A stretch of 64,000 bases of DNA from Symbiodinium natans (GCA_905221605.1 CAJNDS010002192.1:449501-513500); one strand, 5' to 3'; positions 30,515 through 43,067 are shown, counted from the first letter of the stretch. Numbers and translations are program-made. The notes: generated by a model from the letters alone, not told the origin.

Positions 30515-33340
30515 GGCTGCAGTAAAGCTTTTTGAAGTTGCAGTTCTGGACTCAACATCGCAACAGCTCTATGCACCTGTTTCGTGAGCGTTTAGAATGG
30601 CTGGAGTGCAAGATGGCTGGGGTGACAATAGGCTTCAAGTCGGCGGCATCTGTGAGATCACGGCCAATGATGTCAATTGCGGAGCCTGGTAGTGGAGTGT
30701 GCGCAACAGGAATGACAAGTGCTGTTGTAGGCATGTAGTCTACAAGATGGCATCCCAGGCAATGGTTGCCAACGTTTGTTCTCCAGGCATTACCTGGTGT
30801 CCTGGGCTGGGCAGGGGTTTCCTGTCCGACGCCGGCTGCCCAGAGAGAGCTTTGCTTCCCGAAGAGGTTGTACTGTAGAGTCTTTGTAGTGCTTGGGGAT
30901 GGGATCATCCGAATCAGCCGAGCAAACTGCAGAGACGAGGTAAAGCGAGACACAGGCCCACGAAAGGCACTCGAAGAACCGAACGACCCTCAAAAGGTTC
31001 ACAAAACACCTGCAGGACTGGAGACAATGCCGGCGGCGCTACAGGTCGTGAGCAGAGTCGGGAGCTTTTTGGGGCTGCAGGTCTGTAGGGTCAGGATCTG
31101 GGGGTCTTAGGTTCCAGGTGCATCTCGATGCATGGCAGTCCAGATCTCACCTTCAGCGGGGGAGTTTCGGGAAGCATTCCGAGCCCCCCCTGGCACTTAA
31201 ACCCGCAGCCCAAAACCCGGATGTGGCATCCTCCACACCCATCGACTCCACCGGCCCCCCCAGTGCCTCCCTTGAGGTGTCGTCCCTCACTCCAGAAAGT
31301 CCCGAATAGCTTTACTTGTGTGACTTTGCATGCCGGCACCCTAAACTCGAGTCCTGAGCGCATCACAAGAGAAAGCCCGAAGACGCTGGCAAGGTCCGGC
31401 AACTCGACGTCATGGACGAAGCCACGATGAGGACTTGAATTAGTTCACATGTAGGCTTTCATGTTCTTTGGGTAAAAAGCAATGTTGTAGTGTAGGAACT
31501 CGGATTCCAAGATACGTGAGGTTGGGCAAGGCTTTTGGTTCCAAGATAGAAACCAGATCTTCCTGAATTCGCAGTTTAGTAGTACGCAGGCTCGATTCGG
31601 TTGAGCTGGATGCGGAGGTTGCCCTATGGCTGTGTCATGGTCCGACTGAGTCGCTACACACCAGATGGGGAAAAATAGTTTCGGGTTCAAAATAGGGAAG
31701 TGGGCTAAACCAAAACTAATGGAGAGGCATTGGGGTGTGGCAATTTCGCTGCCCTGGATTTTGTTCGCTGACTTCTGACGCCGGCCGCGGTGTTTCTGCA
31801 ATCTTCCGCCGGACGGCGGCTGGAAGTTAGAACCCCCCCCCCCCCACACCCGGCTTGACCTGAACCTTCTCCCGCTTTTCAGCTTGAGGACAGAGTTCGC
31901 AGCTTTGGGGCTACCCGCCGAGGCCGGGAGACGCCTTGCGATTTCCAGGCTCAGGGCCTGAGAAAGTCCCTCGCGCTCCTGAGGTGCTGTAGTGGGAGTT
32001 TAGGTGCATTTCCGTTCGAAGCCAAGGTTGCATAGGATGCACAGACACTGCTGCAGATGTCCCAGACCGTAGGCTCCCCTAAACCCTAAAAGCTCAATCT
32101 TAGTTTTGTCCTGCGTAGCTGAATCATGGGCTGCCCCACTCTTATTCTTGCAGTTGCGGAGCGGTTTGGGCTGAGAGTCATCTTGCCTGGGTGCTTGCTT
32201 ACCAGGCCTGCAAAGATGCAACCCGAGAGGCACGGCAGGGGCCTGGCCCATTTCTTGTTGAGCATCTACCGAGTCCAATGTCTACATTTACATATTCCCG
32301 GGCTGATGATCAGGGGCAGTACTCTGTAGCTACTCCTGAGAGGCCTAATTAGAGCGTTGACCCTGCATGGCATGTCCAAGTATCGATTGTCCACAGGTGT
32401 GAGTGTGATTTCTCCCCTCCCCACCAGAAGTTACAGAGCAAATGCCATACCCCCCCAAACCAGCGCTTTAAGCCGCCCTCGGGAAAGATAGATGTGACGC
32501 CGCCAGGAACTCCTTCAGCGCCTTCGAGAGGTGGCTATATATGTACAAAAATATAAAAGGTATACGTATTTATTTATTGCATGTAGCTTGTCTTCTCCTG
32601 TACGTATATGTATATACACGCATGTTTTGTCTTTTTACATGTAGTGGTGCTTTGCTGGGAGCATGCAAGTGGCGGTTGTGTGTCGCTTTAGCGTTTCGTT
32701 TTTTTTGGGGGGCCGGAACATGATCAAGACCATGCGGCAATCTTCGGCTGTTAGAGCAAATCAGGGCCTTGCAGCCATGTAACTGACGGGGAGTGTTCAA
32801 CCCTTCATGTGAAACTTGAAACTGTGCTCTGCTAAGTCTAGTCGCTAGCTGGATTTCCCAAACAACTTTGTGCCATCTCATGCCCTACGACTGTGGTCGC
32901 ATGTCATGTCCGCAGCAATATCGGCTGTTATAGGGCCGCACCCTTGAAACTCAAGGCAGGTCAGCAGGCCGGCCTCCTTTGGACAATTTTGTGCATGGTG
33001 GTACGGTTCGGCTCTGGCGTAATTGTTGCCATGGTCCTTGGCCCAGCGTGCTTGCATTAAGAGATGCAGCCGTGCTGTTATGCGATGGCCTTTCTGTAGC
33101 ATGCCACCCCAGGAAACGACTGCAGTACCAACATTAGGCTGCCTGCCATTGCCCTCGGCTCATATTAGTGGGTGGTCTGGTATCGTCAGTTATATGTGTG
33201 TGTATCATTTATCGAAAGCTCACCCTAGCCACCGCTTGAATCGCAACTTCTGACACGCTGTTGCCAATGAGGCACTATAGAATGTAATCATTTGAGGAGA
33301 GCGCTTCTCGCCAGAATTCCCACCCTAAGAACACCTCAGT
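30515..33340. other. no gene recognised
   Basis: No coding frame was convincing. A C13 run lies near 31832-31846. Confidence 0.35.
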
Positions 33341-33356
33341 CCGCAGTTGCAGAGAA

Positions 33357-33480
33357 GATGGCCGCCGACGGAGACTTGAAGACGCCCGTGCCGCCAAGGG
33401 TGGGGCCCTCGTGGTCCAGGTTTCGGGAGCTTGCTCGCAAGGATGATGCAGGCGACAGAAAGCCTTCTGACTGTCTTCGG
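33357..33480 (+). CDS. candidate first exon, unknown protein
   Basis: AAGATGGCC is a good start context, 8 nt after a possible AG acceptor. It encodes MAADGDLKTPVPPRVGPSW then SRFRELARKDDAGD. Beyond about 33460 a hydrophobic frame (LTVFGIIFAAFAG) exists in a different phase, so a splice may fall here. No family was recognised. Confidence 0.3.
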
Positions 33481-33569
33481 AATAATCTTTGCAGCGTTTG
33501 CTGGGGATACACGGGCCTGAGTTGGGGGTTGGCCACTGAGATTGTTGGAACAAGCATCTCAACCCAACG

Positions 33570-35480
33570 CACGTTTCATCCACGCGCGCCTCTCAGTCCA
33601 TGGTGCTCATCGCCGACTGGTGCAATGTGTGGGCCCGAAGCCTAGCTACCCTGCCACACCAGAAATCGAGGGTCAGTGCCTGACCCTGATCATGTAGAAG
33701 AATTTGAGGATGCCAGAGTTTTGGGTACAGTAATTGGGAGGTTGAGAATGACGTGCATGGAAATGCAGCTGTTCTCAGACCTCCCTTCGCACTGTATTTG
33801 CATATCTCGTCGCTGGTCAAGAGCTTCACAAGCAATTGTAATCCTTGCTCATTCGCGCTTGGCATGGGCCACAGCTCCAAGTTCTTGTGCAAAGGGACAT
33901 GAGGTTGGTAGTGATTGTTCCTAAACCCTAAACCCTAAAAACCCTAAACGTTGCTTTCTGTGCCAGAATCATTGAGTTCTCATGAGTGGGCAACCAAGGC
34001 AGGAATAACTCTGGTCATCTCATTCTCTCTGATTGCAGGCGGCTGGCAGACCCGCATGGGGTTCTGAGGGAACCAGCTCGCAAATACTGAACACCTGCGT
34101 TTGCCAGTTGTTAAGGGGTTGCTAAGAGGGCCTTGGTTTGGCATCCTATTTTTTATGTAAAATGCGCTGGCCTAGCATGCATGTGTATCCGTAGTTGCAC
34201 CTGTCTTGACGTACATTGGTCTGCCCGGAAGGTGCATTTACATTCGAGTGGTTCAAGATGGAGGGTAACTTCCACACCGTAATGCAGGCCAGATGCTGGC
34301 GCGAATGTTCTGTATGAACATGTATATGAGTGTTCCACCTGCTTGTCCAAGCGTCCCCCATTCATGTTCCCAAAAGCAAAGTTACGGCATTTTTGCGGCA
34401 TATTTCAGATCTTCGACATTCAGAAGAGCAGGGGGGCCGCTCTCTTTCAGGGCAGCATCCCCAAGAATGTGGGCACCGGCAGTTCTTGGAGGGCACACGA
34501 GGGACCTCCCACAACGAAAGCAGCACGATGTAGCAACCCGGACAGAACTTACTGGTTACTGCCGCCCAACCAGCTTGGCGCCTGGCTTTTAGGAGCAAAG
34601 AGGAAGAACATCAATACTGGAAGTGAAAGGCAACAGCGAGTTCAGGTGCATTTGCGCCCCCATCCAAGCATGTTTTGACTGTTTTGTGACGCGAACGGAG
34701 CCCTGGGTGTCTGGACCGGTGGAGAAATGAATCTTCAATCCTGTCCTCACCCAGATAGGTAGTCAAGCAACAGGCCAGAAAAAATGAACCGTCACCTCTT
34801 CACAACCAACCCAGATGTGCTCCCAAATTTCGGCCCGAGTTGACTTTCAAGTTTCTTGGAGCAGCTGGCTTTTGGAAGCCCTTTGTTGGGTCGTGCGTTG
34901 AGCAACGAGCTGGGTCATATGGATCATTGTCGGTGTGGTTAGTGTTGCGAGTGTTCTAGGGTTTTTCATAGAACTTATACACAGTCTTACATGTGGTTCA
35001 GCAGGCACATCTTATCCCGAAGACGAATTGCAGTTGTCTCTTGCGGTCATGAAGCATGTGTGCACAACTTGCAAATTCCTTTGCGTTGCTTGCCACGCCA
35101 GCTCCATCTAAACCAAGCATTTTCGACACTGCAGTGTTGTCAGGTGACCATGTGCGCCGAAGGTGTGCTGTGGGCTATAGCTGCCGGTTTCTTGACCAAG
35201 GCGGGCTGATGAGGGTCACACAGGCAGATTCATTTGATGGGGCTCGCCGTCGTGTTATGTTGTGTGCAGTCTTGATCTCACGAATACAAACAGCAGCGTT
35301 GGCTGCAGGTCCTTAACTGCATATGACTGGTTAACATGCCATATCATGCACATGTAGTGGCACCAAATCCTACCCTCATTTCAAGAAGCTGGACGAGATT
35401 CTCTCGGTTTCGTTTCTGCTTGCAGACTGGTGCAGGGGCTAGCCTCCGGCATTTGATCATTCCAAAACTCTCACATTCAC
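33570..35480. other. no gene recognised; short CCCTAAA block
   Basis: CCCTAAA units at 33922-33950 precede a possible exon after TGATTGCAG (34038, AAGRPAWGSEGTSS), which could not be extended. Confidence 0.35.
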
Positions 35481-35490
35481 ACAGATCAAC

Positions 35491-35694
35491 ATGATTGTCA
35501 ACAATGCGGCCCTGGCGGTTGGGCAGACGAAGCTGGGACGATTCAACGCGCGTTCAGCACCATGTAGGGAAATGGTCTGTGCAATCGCGCTCCATAGTCT
35601 TATCACGAAGGATTCCGAGCCGGATGCAGACTTGCACATACATTCCAAGACGGTACTTGCAGACTGTTGTGCCAACAAAAGCTTTGTTTTGTAG
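35491..35694 (+). CDS. small ORF, hypothetical protein
   Basis: A 67-codon frame from ATG has even, protein-like composition (MIVNNAALAVGQTKLGRFN ... SLITKDSEPDADLHIHSK) and ends in CCANKSFVL. No homology was recognised. Overlapping frames on both strands are also open, so this may be chance. Confidence 0.25.
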   Translation: MIVNNAALAVGQTKLGRFNARSAPCREMVCAIALHSLITKDSEPDADLHIHSKTVLADCCANKSFVL

Positions 35695-36100
35695 GGCTTA
35701 AGATGGACTGCAGCTTTGGACTTGGTTGTCGTAGTGAGTGATGTCGGAAATCGGAGATCGATTTTCTTTGGCACTGTTTCAGCCACGACTTTCGGCAGTC
35801 GCGACTACTTATGAAGCGTATCCGAGCCGAAATTCCTCGACTCCGGCTTTGCCAGCCGAGGATAATTTGCTTTGGCGGCATTTTCTTTGCCGTGTCCGGA
35901 TTGTACGCGCCTTGGCCTCACAGGCAGAGAAGTCCTGATCTTCGGGCGTCAGGGGTCAGATTCTGCTATTGGAGGTCGGCTTTTGCTTGGGAAGGAGAGG
36001 GTCTAACGAGTGTAGGGTTTAGGGTTTTTTTTCAGGGTTTAGAGTGCTGAGCTGCTGAACTGTACCCTGAAGCAGAAGTCACATGCTTTTCTTCTTCAAG

Positions 36101-36177
36101 CAGAGGACGGGGTGCCGGGGAAAATCATCAGCATCCACTATGTCTTGGCGCCTGACACCCACGCGCTTCTTGCTTGA
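36101..36177 (+). CDS. candidate last exon, unknown protein
   Basis: The strong acceptor TGCTTTTCTTCTTCAAG ends at 36100. The frame reads EDGVPGKIISIHYVLAPDTH then ALLA and a TGA at 36175-36177. TTTAGGG units lie upstream at about 36015-36030. No family was recognised. Confidence 0.4.
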
Positions 36178-36179
36178 AA

Positions 36180-37260
36180 ATTCAATCCTTTATCCGAGAG
36201 ATTGAAACGAAATCCTTGACTGCGCAAACCCCGGAGCTGTCCGAAGGACATGGTGTTGTCAGTCACAGCGTGCAGGCTTTTTGCGGATGCCTGCCCGTAC
36301 TATGGCATCACTTGCCCTTCAGCTGCAGACGCAGATTCATTAAAGGGTTAACTACCAAGTCGTTGTCGACTGGGCTTACCGCGATTGCATGTGTGCAATC
36401 TTGCCAATTAGGCGGCTGCCTGGTGCCCATACACCATCTTTAATAACCAGCTCCCCTAAACCCTGAGCTTCCCTGAGCCCAACGTTGAAAATGGGTGGCC
36501 TATTGGTTCCCTCATATTTGTTAAGGCTTAGGATCTCTGATGGACATTTTCATACAGTTCTCAACAGTGTGAGGGGCTGCAGGCAACTAGGTCACGCGCG
36601 CGTCTGGCGCCTGGCTACTTCTAAGAGGGGGGAGTGAGCTTATTCCTCGGGTGTTGGCACGGTTTTCACAAAATTTTGGGTTTGTTTTTTAAGCCCAAAC
36701 TATTCATTTTTGTGTACAGTTCAGACATTTATCGAGGTAAACTGCTTATTTGGGGGGTTGGTTTTCTCAAAGCCTGTGACCTGTACGCAAACCCCACCCC
36801 AAGTCAAGAAACTACATAGCCCCCCGCACCTGACAAGGTAGAGCGCTGTGCATCACCCTCGGCAAGACACATCACCTGGGGACACGGACAAACAGACAAA
36901 CAGGGGCCCTGGAGATGCACAGAATCTGCAAGAAAAACACGTGCATGAAGCTCTGTGACCCATGAGTGATCTTCGAGGACTCGGAGATCGAAAGTGCGAA
37001 AGCCGCCCAGGTTAACTGGAAGTCGAACATTGATTGCATCGTCGGCAGAGGAGCACTGCGGCAAGTGCAACACACAACCAAGGTGAAAGGCGACATAAGG
37101 AACGGGTTCGGCAACGGAAGAAAGCTTTTGGAGCTGACAGGGCCTCGAAGTCGAGACACTGTGTGGAAGATGGCCAGTGGAGTGAATGGCACAAGACGTA
37201 ACCAACCCCCCCCGCCCCTATTGTTGTGTTTGGTGAGGAGGATAGTGCTGTTAGAACCCT
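36180..37260. other. no gene recognised
   Basis: No convincing coding or RNA feature was seen. Confidence 0.35.
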
Positions 37261-37279
37261 AAACCACAAACACAAAGAG

Positions 37280-37382
37280 TGCCTACGCAGGCTTCATGGT
37301 CGCCACTGCCATGGGTTTGAACGGCGTCTGGCCCCTGCCAAAGCCACTTGGCTTGAAACTACCAGCTCTTGAAGTCTTAGGG
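37280..37382 (+). CDS. candidate exon with hydrophobic segment
   Basis: The acceptor ACACAAAGAG follows a CCCTAAACC block. The frame reads AYAGFMVATAMGLNGVW, PLPKPLGLKLPALEVLG and ends at the donor GTGATT (37383), soon followed by TTTAGGGG units. The first 17 residues could form part of a membrane helix. No family was recognised. Confidence 0.4.
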
Positions 37383-37867
37383 GTGATTGCACAAAAGTTT
37401 AGGGGTTTAGGGGTTCAGGGTTTAGGGTAAGATGTAGGCTTTACGGTAAGGCGAGGCAGTGCCTCAACAGATGAAATCTGTCTGTTGCTGGGTCTTGCTT
37501 GGCTGGGCCCCGCTGTCCTTGCAAGAGTCTTTTCAGATGCGCTCGCAACGCTTGTGTTAGAATTGGGGCCGAGGCTTTGCGCACATGGAAAGTCCCCTTT
37601 CCCAGTGTTCAGGACTTCAGATTTTAGGGAGTTCAGGTTGTTTCGGGTTGGGAGGCCTCAAGCCTTCAGGGTCTCAGCACCCCGGTTGTCTGGAAATAGA
37701 AGGGCTTCTGGATTGAGCATAGGACGAGAACGATGTCGGATCTGAGTTTAGATTCCACGGGGCAAAAGGAGGTGCAGTGCCGGATGATCTTGGTGTCTGC
37801 TGCGGGCCAAGCACTGGCCGCTATTTAAAAGCTTAGAGCGCGGGATGTATCTTCAGGACAAACTCAT

Positions 37868-37986
37868 TGAAGCAGGGTTTATATTTCTGTTATTGGTGAG
37901 TGTATATAAGGCTCCTTTTTAAAATTGGTGAGTGTATATATACCTGGTGTCCTCTTGGGAGTACAAGAAATATAAACCCTACTTCA
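37868..37986. mobile_element. 119-bp foldback with internal duplication
   Basis: The ends TGAAGCAGGGTTTATATTTCT and AGAAATATAAACCCTACTTCA are inverted with one mismatch. Inside, TTGGTGAGTGTATATA occurs twice (about 37893 and 37925). This is MITE-like with no coding capacity. Confidence 0.65.
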
Positions 37987-37999
37987 TGTCTATAGGCTC

Positions 38000-39360
38000 T
38001 AGAGCAATCGAAAGCCACGAACCCCTGAGCTGTTCGATTGAAAGCTACCATGTCACCAAGCAACACACTTGAACATGAAGACCCTGAAAAGGTAGCCCAA
38101 GCCCTGAACTCAATGTCATGGGCCCAGATCCCGGTCCCATTGCCTTGTCAAGCTTGAGGAACAAATTTGTGAGCCCCTTTTGGGCCGTGGTCGTGGGCTT
38201 AGCAATCGCCAGTGTTTCGCCTCGATCGCGAATGGATGAGTTTACAGTGCTGAATCTCAGGGTGCAATTAGGACAGAACATCTTAGGACAAAGAATTAAT
38301 TTACCAGGGACTCACGCTTGTCATCGTCATGAGGCGTGCTTCTTCATCGGCCAGAAACTTAGCACAAGCGCCTTCAGGCTGACAGGAAGGTCGTAATTAC
38401 AGGGTTCCGCCAAGGTTATAAAGGTTACCTGGCGTCTCAGGGCTGCTCCACCTTGCTTCAGACCCCAAAATCTGAAACCACAAAAGGTGCTGAAACCAAC
38501 AAAGCAAAAAAAAACCTAAGCTCCTGACACCCGAGGCCCCCGAAGCCCCCCACACCTGACTTGTTGAGACTCTCGATGCTGGTGCCCTTGACTTCGACAT
38601 CCCTGTCGCCTTTGCAAAACTCCAACCTTGCATGTGCATGTGGCGTGCGCTGGCTTCACAGGCGCTTGGACAATTGGCGTCATCGGGTTGTGGGGCCCCA
38701 CCCTCATGGACGGCTGGGTGAGGCTGGTGTCAGCATTCGTTTTGTTGGGGTGATTTTGTTGGAAACGGTGTGGGGACGTAGGCGAAGGGAATGTGGCATC
38801 CATGTGCATAGTCGACGTGATGCTACTGAGATGTTCGCATGATGAATTTCGGCTTGAGGTGTTTTTTGCCTCGGGTTTGGCTCGGTCTGATCGTGCGTTC
38901 ATGTTGTCCAACGAAGTGTACCATAAGTAGCGCCTGGATATCTGTCCAGTCCCAATTCAACAAGTCCAGCGGGAATTCCAAGCCAGTCCAGGAATTGAAG
39001 GGCAGGCTGATTCTGCTTTTAAATGCTTTCAGCTTCAGCGGTCTTTTTTGGGGTTTAGTCGCTCACACTCGGGGCTGTAGAGTCGGGACTTCCGTCGAAG
39101 AAGCTCGCAACGAGACGGCTCTCTCTGAGCTGATCAAGGTGCCCCTAAACCCTAAACCCTGAACCCTGAGCCCTAAGGCCCTAAACCCGTGGTTTGGTTA
39201 TGCTGACATTCCTCCCCTGCCCGTACAGTAACTGTTCGAACATGGCATTGTGGCAGATGGCATTGTGGAGGAGTAATGAGGCGTGTCCTGGGACAGTAGT
39301 GTCACCGACAGTAAACTGTTGTTAGTATCACCCGGCCGGTCTTAGCCATATGCTGAAGGG
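38000..39360. other. no firm gene; one possible exon end
   Basis: A frame ending at the donor AAG/GTGCCCC near 39139 reads GTSVEEARNETALSELIK and may be an exon. Its intron would begin directly with CCCTAAA units (39142-39190). The partner exon after CCGTACAG (39230) is uncertain because of a stop in the expected phase. ATGGCATTGTGG is repeated at 39242 and 39257. Confidence 0.35.
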
Positions 39361-39370
39361 CCCCTATCAG

Positions 39371-40509
39371 GACTCTGGGACAGTGGGTGCCTCGCCTGGC
39401 TTGTCCGAGTGTGTGCAAACCCTAAACCCTAAACCCTAAACCCTACATCTTGGAGTGGAAGCCTGTGCCCGCGCCGCTGGCAGGTACGAAGACTTTGAGG
39501 CGCCCAGCGACCTCTACCAACAGAAGACGCCGCCGGTCCAAGGGAGCTGTAAACTCCTAAGGAAGATGCTGAGGGTTTAAGGTTTAGGGTTTAGGGTTTA
39601 GGGTTTAGGGATAGGGGCCCCAAAAAGGCCCGTAACCCAATATCCAAGGTTCAAATGGGCCTGGATACACATCTTCCAGGTCATTGGCGCAGTCTTCCTG
39701 ACTCTAGGCAGATCTGCCTTTGTTGGGGGCTTCCCCCAAGACTCCGTTCTGCATTCCTTACGAGTTTGCAGCCCACCAAACTTGTGTGTCCTGGCGGATT
39801 CTTTGGGGCCCCCTTAGATCTAGCAGAACACTGTATTTTCGCAGAGCTGCGGCTCTTGCTGAGAAGCGGGGCAATCACGCACCCGGTCTGGGCAACTTTA
39901 CGCAAGCAGATTCTGGCTTTCATGCTTCGTCAAAGCTTCATGTTGCTTGCCCAGAGAGATCACAAGGTCGTGCAGCAGAACAAGGAAATAAAAAGCAAGG
40001 ACAGCAGGAAGAACATCAAGGTACACCGGCCAACAGAACAGAACCAGACCAGAGCCGGGGAATGACCAACCGGGCGGTGTAGAGTTTAGGGCCCACGTAG
40101 CCGTCGGATGGACGGCTTCAATGTATCCCAATGCGTGTACTTGGACAAAGGGTGTCTTGTACGAGAAGCCTATTCCCGTCTCCTTAATATTAAACCCCCC
40201 GCCTATTTCCCCAATACTAAATACTCCCCTGATAGCGCTGTTTTAGTATATGGGGAGTATTCAACCCTAAACCTTAAACCCTAAACCCTAATTTTTTACA
40301 GAATTAGGGTGGGGGGGGTTAATATTACTACTGCTCAGCTTGGGCTGCCTCAGTTCCTTCATGAGAGATGTGCAGGCGGCATAATCTTCGGCATGATGGA
40401 CAACATCTTCTTCCTTGGCGGACGTCAGGGACTTGAGGAGAGGGGTTTAGGCGGTTTAGGGTTTAGGGTTTAGGGTTTATGCCAGTCATCCAGACGATCT
40501 GGAAGCAGG
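39371..40509 (+). CDS. five-exon fragment of a membrane-associated protein with telomere-repeat introns
   Basis: Exons 39371-39410, 39456-39535, 39680-39707, 40376-40444 and 40486-40509 join in phase. They read GTVGASPGLSELEACARAAG, RYEDFEAPSDLYQQKTPP, then a hydrophobic run VIGAVFLTLGGIIFGMMDN with IFFLGGRQGLEER, then VIQTIWKQ. Donors are GT, GT, GC, GT and GT. Intron 1 (45 nt) and intron 4 (41 nt) are almost pure telomere-type repeat, intron 2 holds five TTTAGGG units, and intron 3 holds the inverted-repeat element at 40184-40327. The FGMMDN stretch faintly recalls TMEM65-type membrane proteins; I do not rely on it. A possible last exon at 41048-41086 may belong here. The gene start was not found. 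Confidence 0.5.
39411..39455 (+). other. 45-nt intron made of CCCTAAA units
   Basis: It begins GTGTGCAAACCCTAAACCC, has four CCCTA-type units and ends ATCTTGGAG. Removal joins GLSE to LEACARAAG in phase. Only about 15 nt is not repeat. Confidence 0.55.
40184..40327. mobile_element. inverted-repeat element carrying CCCTAAA units, inside an intron
   Basis: The outer arms TTAATATTAAACCCCCC and GGGGGGGGTTAATATTA are inverted. An inner pair AATACTCCCC / GGGGAGTATT brackets about 40 nt, followed by CCCTAAA units (40262-40290). It lies in the 39708-40375 intron. Confidence 0.6.
40445..40485 (+). other. 41-nt intron made of TTTAGGG units
   Basis: GTTTAGGCGG is followed by TTTAGGG units to about 40479, and ATGCCAG is the acceptor. 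The reading frame before and after joins in phase. The repeat itself supplies the donor. Confidence 0.5.
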
Positions 40510-41047
40510 GTTTAGGGTTCAGGGATGCAAAAAGGTTTGTTTTGTTTGGGGGGGTCGGGGGCATGTGTAAGTCTGCTACGCCGGATACGCTTGTGGGGTT
40601 TGGGGTCTCCTGCGCCAGCGGAGCGGTTGCAGTTTTGCAACCTACCCGGCTTGCCTGTAACGCCACTCACACAAAAGGCAAAGGCTTTCATGCTTCCACA
40701 CACCTGGGACAAATCGGCGAATTACACGCGGGTTACTGAAATTGAGCACCCTACCCCGTGCATGCCTAATGCGAAGGTTCAAAGAAAAGTTCAAGTTCTT
40801 GGATAAAGGTTTACAGGGTTAATGGTTTTTGCCAGCGTTCTGGCTGTGTTATTTTAGGTTCAAGGATACGCGGCAATACGGTGGAAGGCTGACGTGACCG
40901 GGTTTGGCAGCCGACTGCGGCCCAATGTTAGGATCTGAATCACCAAGGATTTTGTTTCGCAAGGTTGCGCGGCTGCGTGCTTCTGAAGCTACCTCCAGCG
41001 TTGTAGGTTGCCAGTTTGCTGTTTCCGAGCATCGGGGCTGGATGCAG

Positions 41048-41086
41048 GACAGCGATGAGGAAGAGAGCAGCGACAACTATGCCTGA
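41048..41086 (+). CDS. candidate acidic last exon
   Basis: After CTGGATGCAG the frame reads DSDEEESSDNYA then TGA (41084-41086). An acidic tail like this is typical of real protein ends, but there is no link to an upstream exon. Confidence 0.3.
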   Translation, partial: DSDEEESSDNYA

Positions 41087-41089
41087 GCC

Positions 41090-43060
41090 TGGACAGCTAT
41101 AGCTTTGGACTCCGCTTTCCTTAGGCGTACTTGGAAATAATCTGTGTTTTTTGGGTGCTATATTTCCTAAGAAACAGCCGTCCACTTTCATCTTCATGCG
41201 ATCATCTGAAGAGGAGTGGGAGAAAACAAATGTCAATTGAGTTTTTGATTAGGACCGGTCCGCATGACTTTGTGGTGGTTCTGAGCACTCACACGGCCAA
41301 CACCATTGCCAGCATTCGCGTGCTTTCCAGCCTAAATCGCTTGACAATTAGTTGTCGCCTCAGAAACTAAGGAATTCGCCCAACTACCTTCCTGCAAGAG
41401 CACGCAGCTCTGCACCGGGGGGTGCTTAATATCTAAGGGAGAGGCCATACCTGCTGCAGATTGATGGGGGCATAGGTTCTGAGGCTGTGGGCAGCTTGTT
41501 TTACAATCTGTCCATAGGTGCAGGTTTTTGACCTCCCTGTGACCTTTTCATGGGAGCCACAAGAGCGGCAACCGATTTTAAGCTCGCACGATCCTTCGGT
41601 TCTCAGTAGGCCGCCAACCTACCCCCACTTGCCCAAAAATCCTCTACGCCCTAAACCCTAAACACTGATTCAGTTTCCTACGGAAAACTGGAGGATGATC
41701 CGCAGAAACACGGGCTTACAGTCCCTCCGGTACGACTTGTAGTACAGCCTCAAGAGGCTTCTTCGCGATTTACAATTAGGTACCTCATCTCGCCAGTATA
41801 GATGTATCGGTGGGTGTTAGATGTTTAGGTATTCTTTTAAGCCTTCGAACTTTAAGAAGTGGCTCTTGGCTCGGCGTCGATAGTGCCATGTCATAGGAGC
41901 TCAGGAAGAAACGTTTCGGTGGTTGCTTTCTGTCCGACATACGCGTCCTGATCCTCAGCCTGTTTGGTATCATCTCAGACTTCGTCCTTGAGCCTTACAC
42001 ATCCTTGGGACTGGAGGTTTTCGCACGAGTTGGGTTGTGGGGCTCCACCCAAGCATGGCTTAACCGACCCCTACCACAGTCCAAGATCGAAACAGGATGC
42101 TTCAGGGCAGGGTCTAGCTTACTTTGTGCTTCCAGGTCTCTTCGGTAATTGCCAGGCGAACCCACAACTCGAGCCCTTGTTAAGGAGACGACGCTCTCCG
42201 AAAAGGAGTCATGCAGCACCAGGCATTCGTTAGAAGTGCCGCGCTTGGCCCCGTCTAGCCTCTACACGCTCCTCGTGGAAATTAAAGAAGTCTTTGTGTT
42301 TGTTTGCACCGCCCATCTTACGCGCTTCTTTCTTGAAAGTTTTTGCCTGAAGAGGAGTTCTAGTGGCAATGACACCAGCAGGCCAGCAGGTCTGCACAAG
42401 TCCGCGGGTGAGTGTTTTCCAAGATCTTCAGGGAGTGTCGACTTGTGATCCGAAAGACTTTTGTCAAGACTCCAGCTTCTTTCTGTCCTTCCTATTACTC
42501 ACTGGAGAATCGGTCGCCGGCATGGTAACCCCCGCGTGAGTGAAGACTTGCCAAAAAAAGTGCTGGTGGCGAGTTTTCGGGAATCAAGCTCTTCCATGTC
42601 AAAACATTCCCCGCGGTCATGATTGGGCTCGGCAGGGACACGGCAAACATGCTATGCAAACGAAGATTTGAAGCATCCTGAAACGTGGCATGGCATCCGC
42701 GACTGCTTTCGACTGGCGAAGCCACTATGTGGAGCATTGCAACAATGCGAGCCCGCTGCCGCAGCTCTTTCCGGAAGGATCCCGCCCTGCCCGCGGACGA
42801 GTGCCATTGGGTCTAGTTTCAGGAGGCTAGGGGGTTCAAAGCCTACCATGACCAGATGCCTCTTGGTAACTTTGCAAGACTCCCCTCAATGTGCGACGGT
42901 GAAGACTGAAAAGCTGGATTGATGAACGTGGGCGTGACTTCTTGAAAGATGTGAAGAGTGGAGAAGTTGTTTTCGCGCCTTCCGTGTGCTGGCAGAGCTG
43001 ATACCCCTGTTTTCGCCAAGCCCCAGGCCTCCCCTACCTCGAAGGCTCTCGAGCCTCGGT
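41090..43060. other. no gene recognised
   Basis: Only scattered open frames; one short CCCTAAA pair near 41649. Confidence 0.35.
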
Positions 43061-43067
43061 TCTCCAG

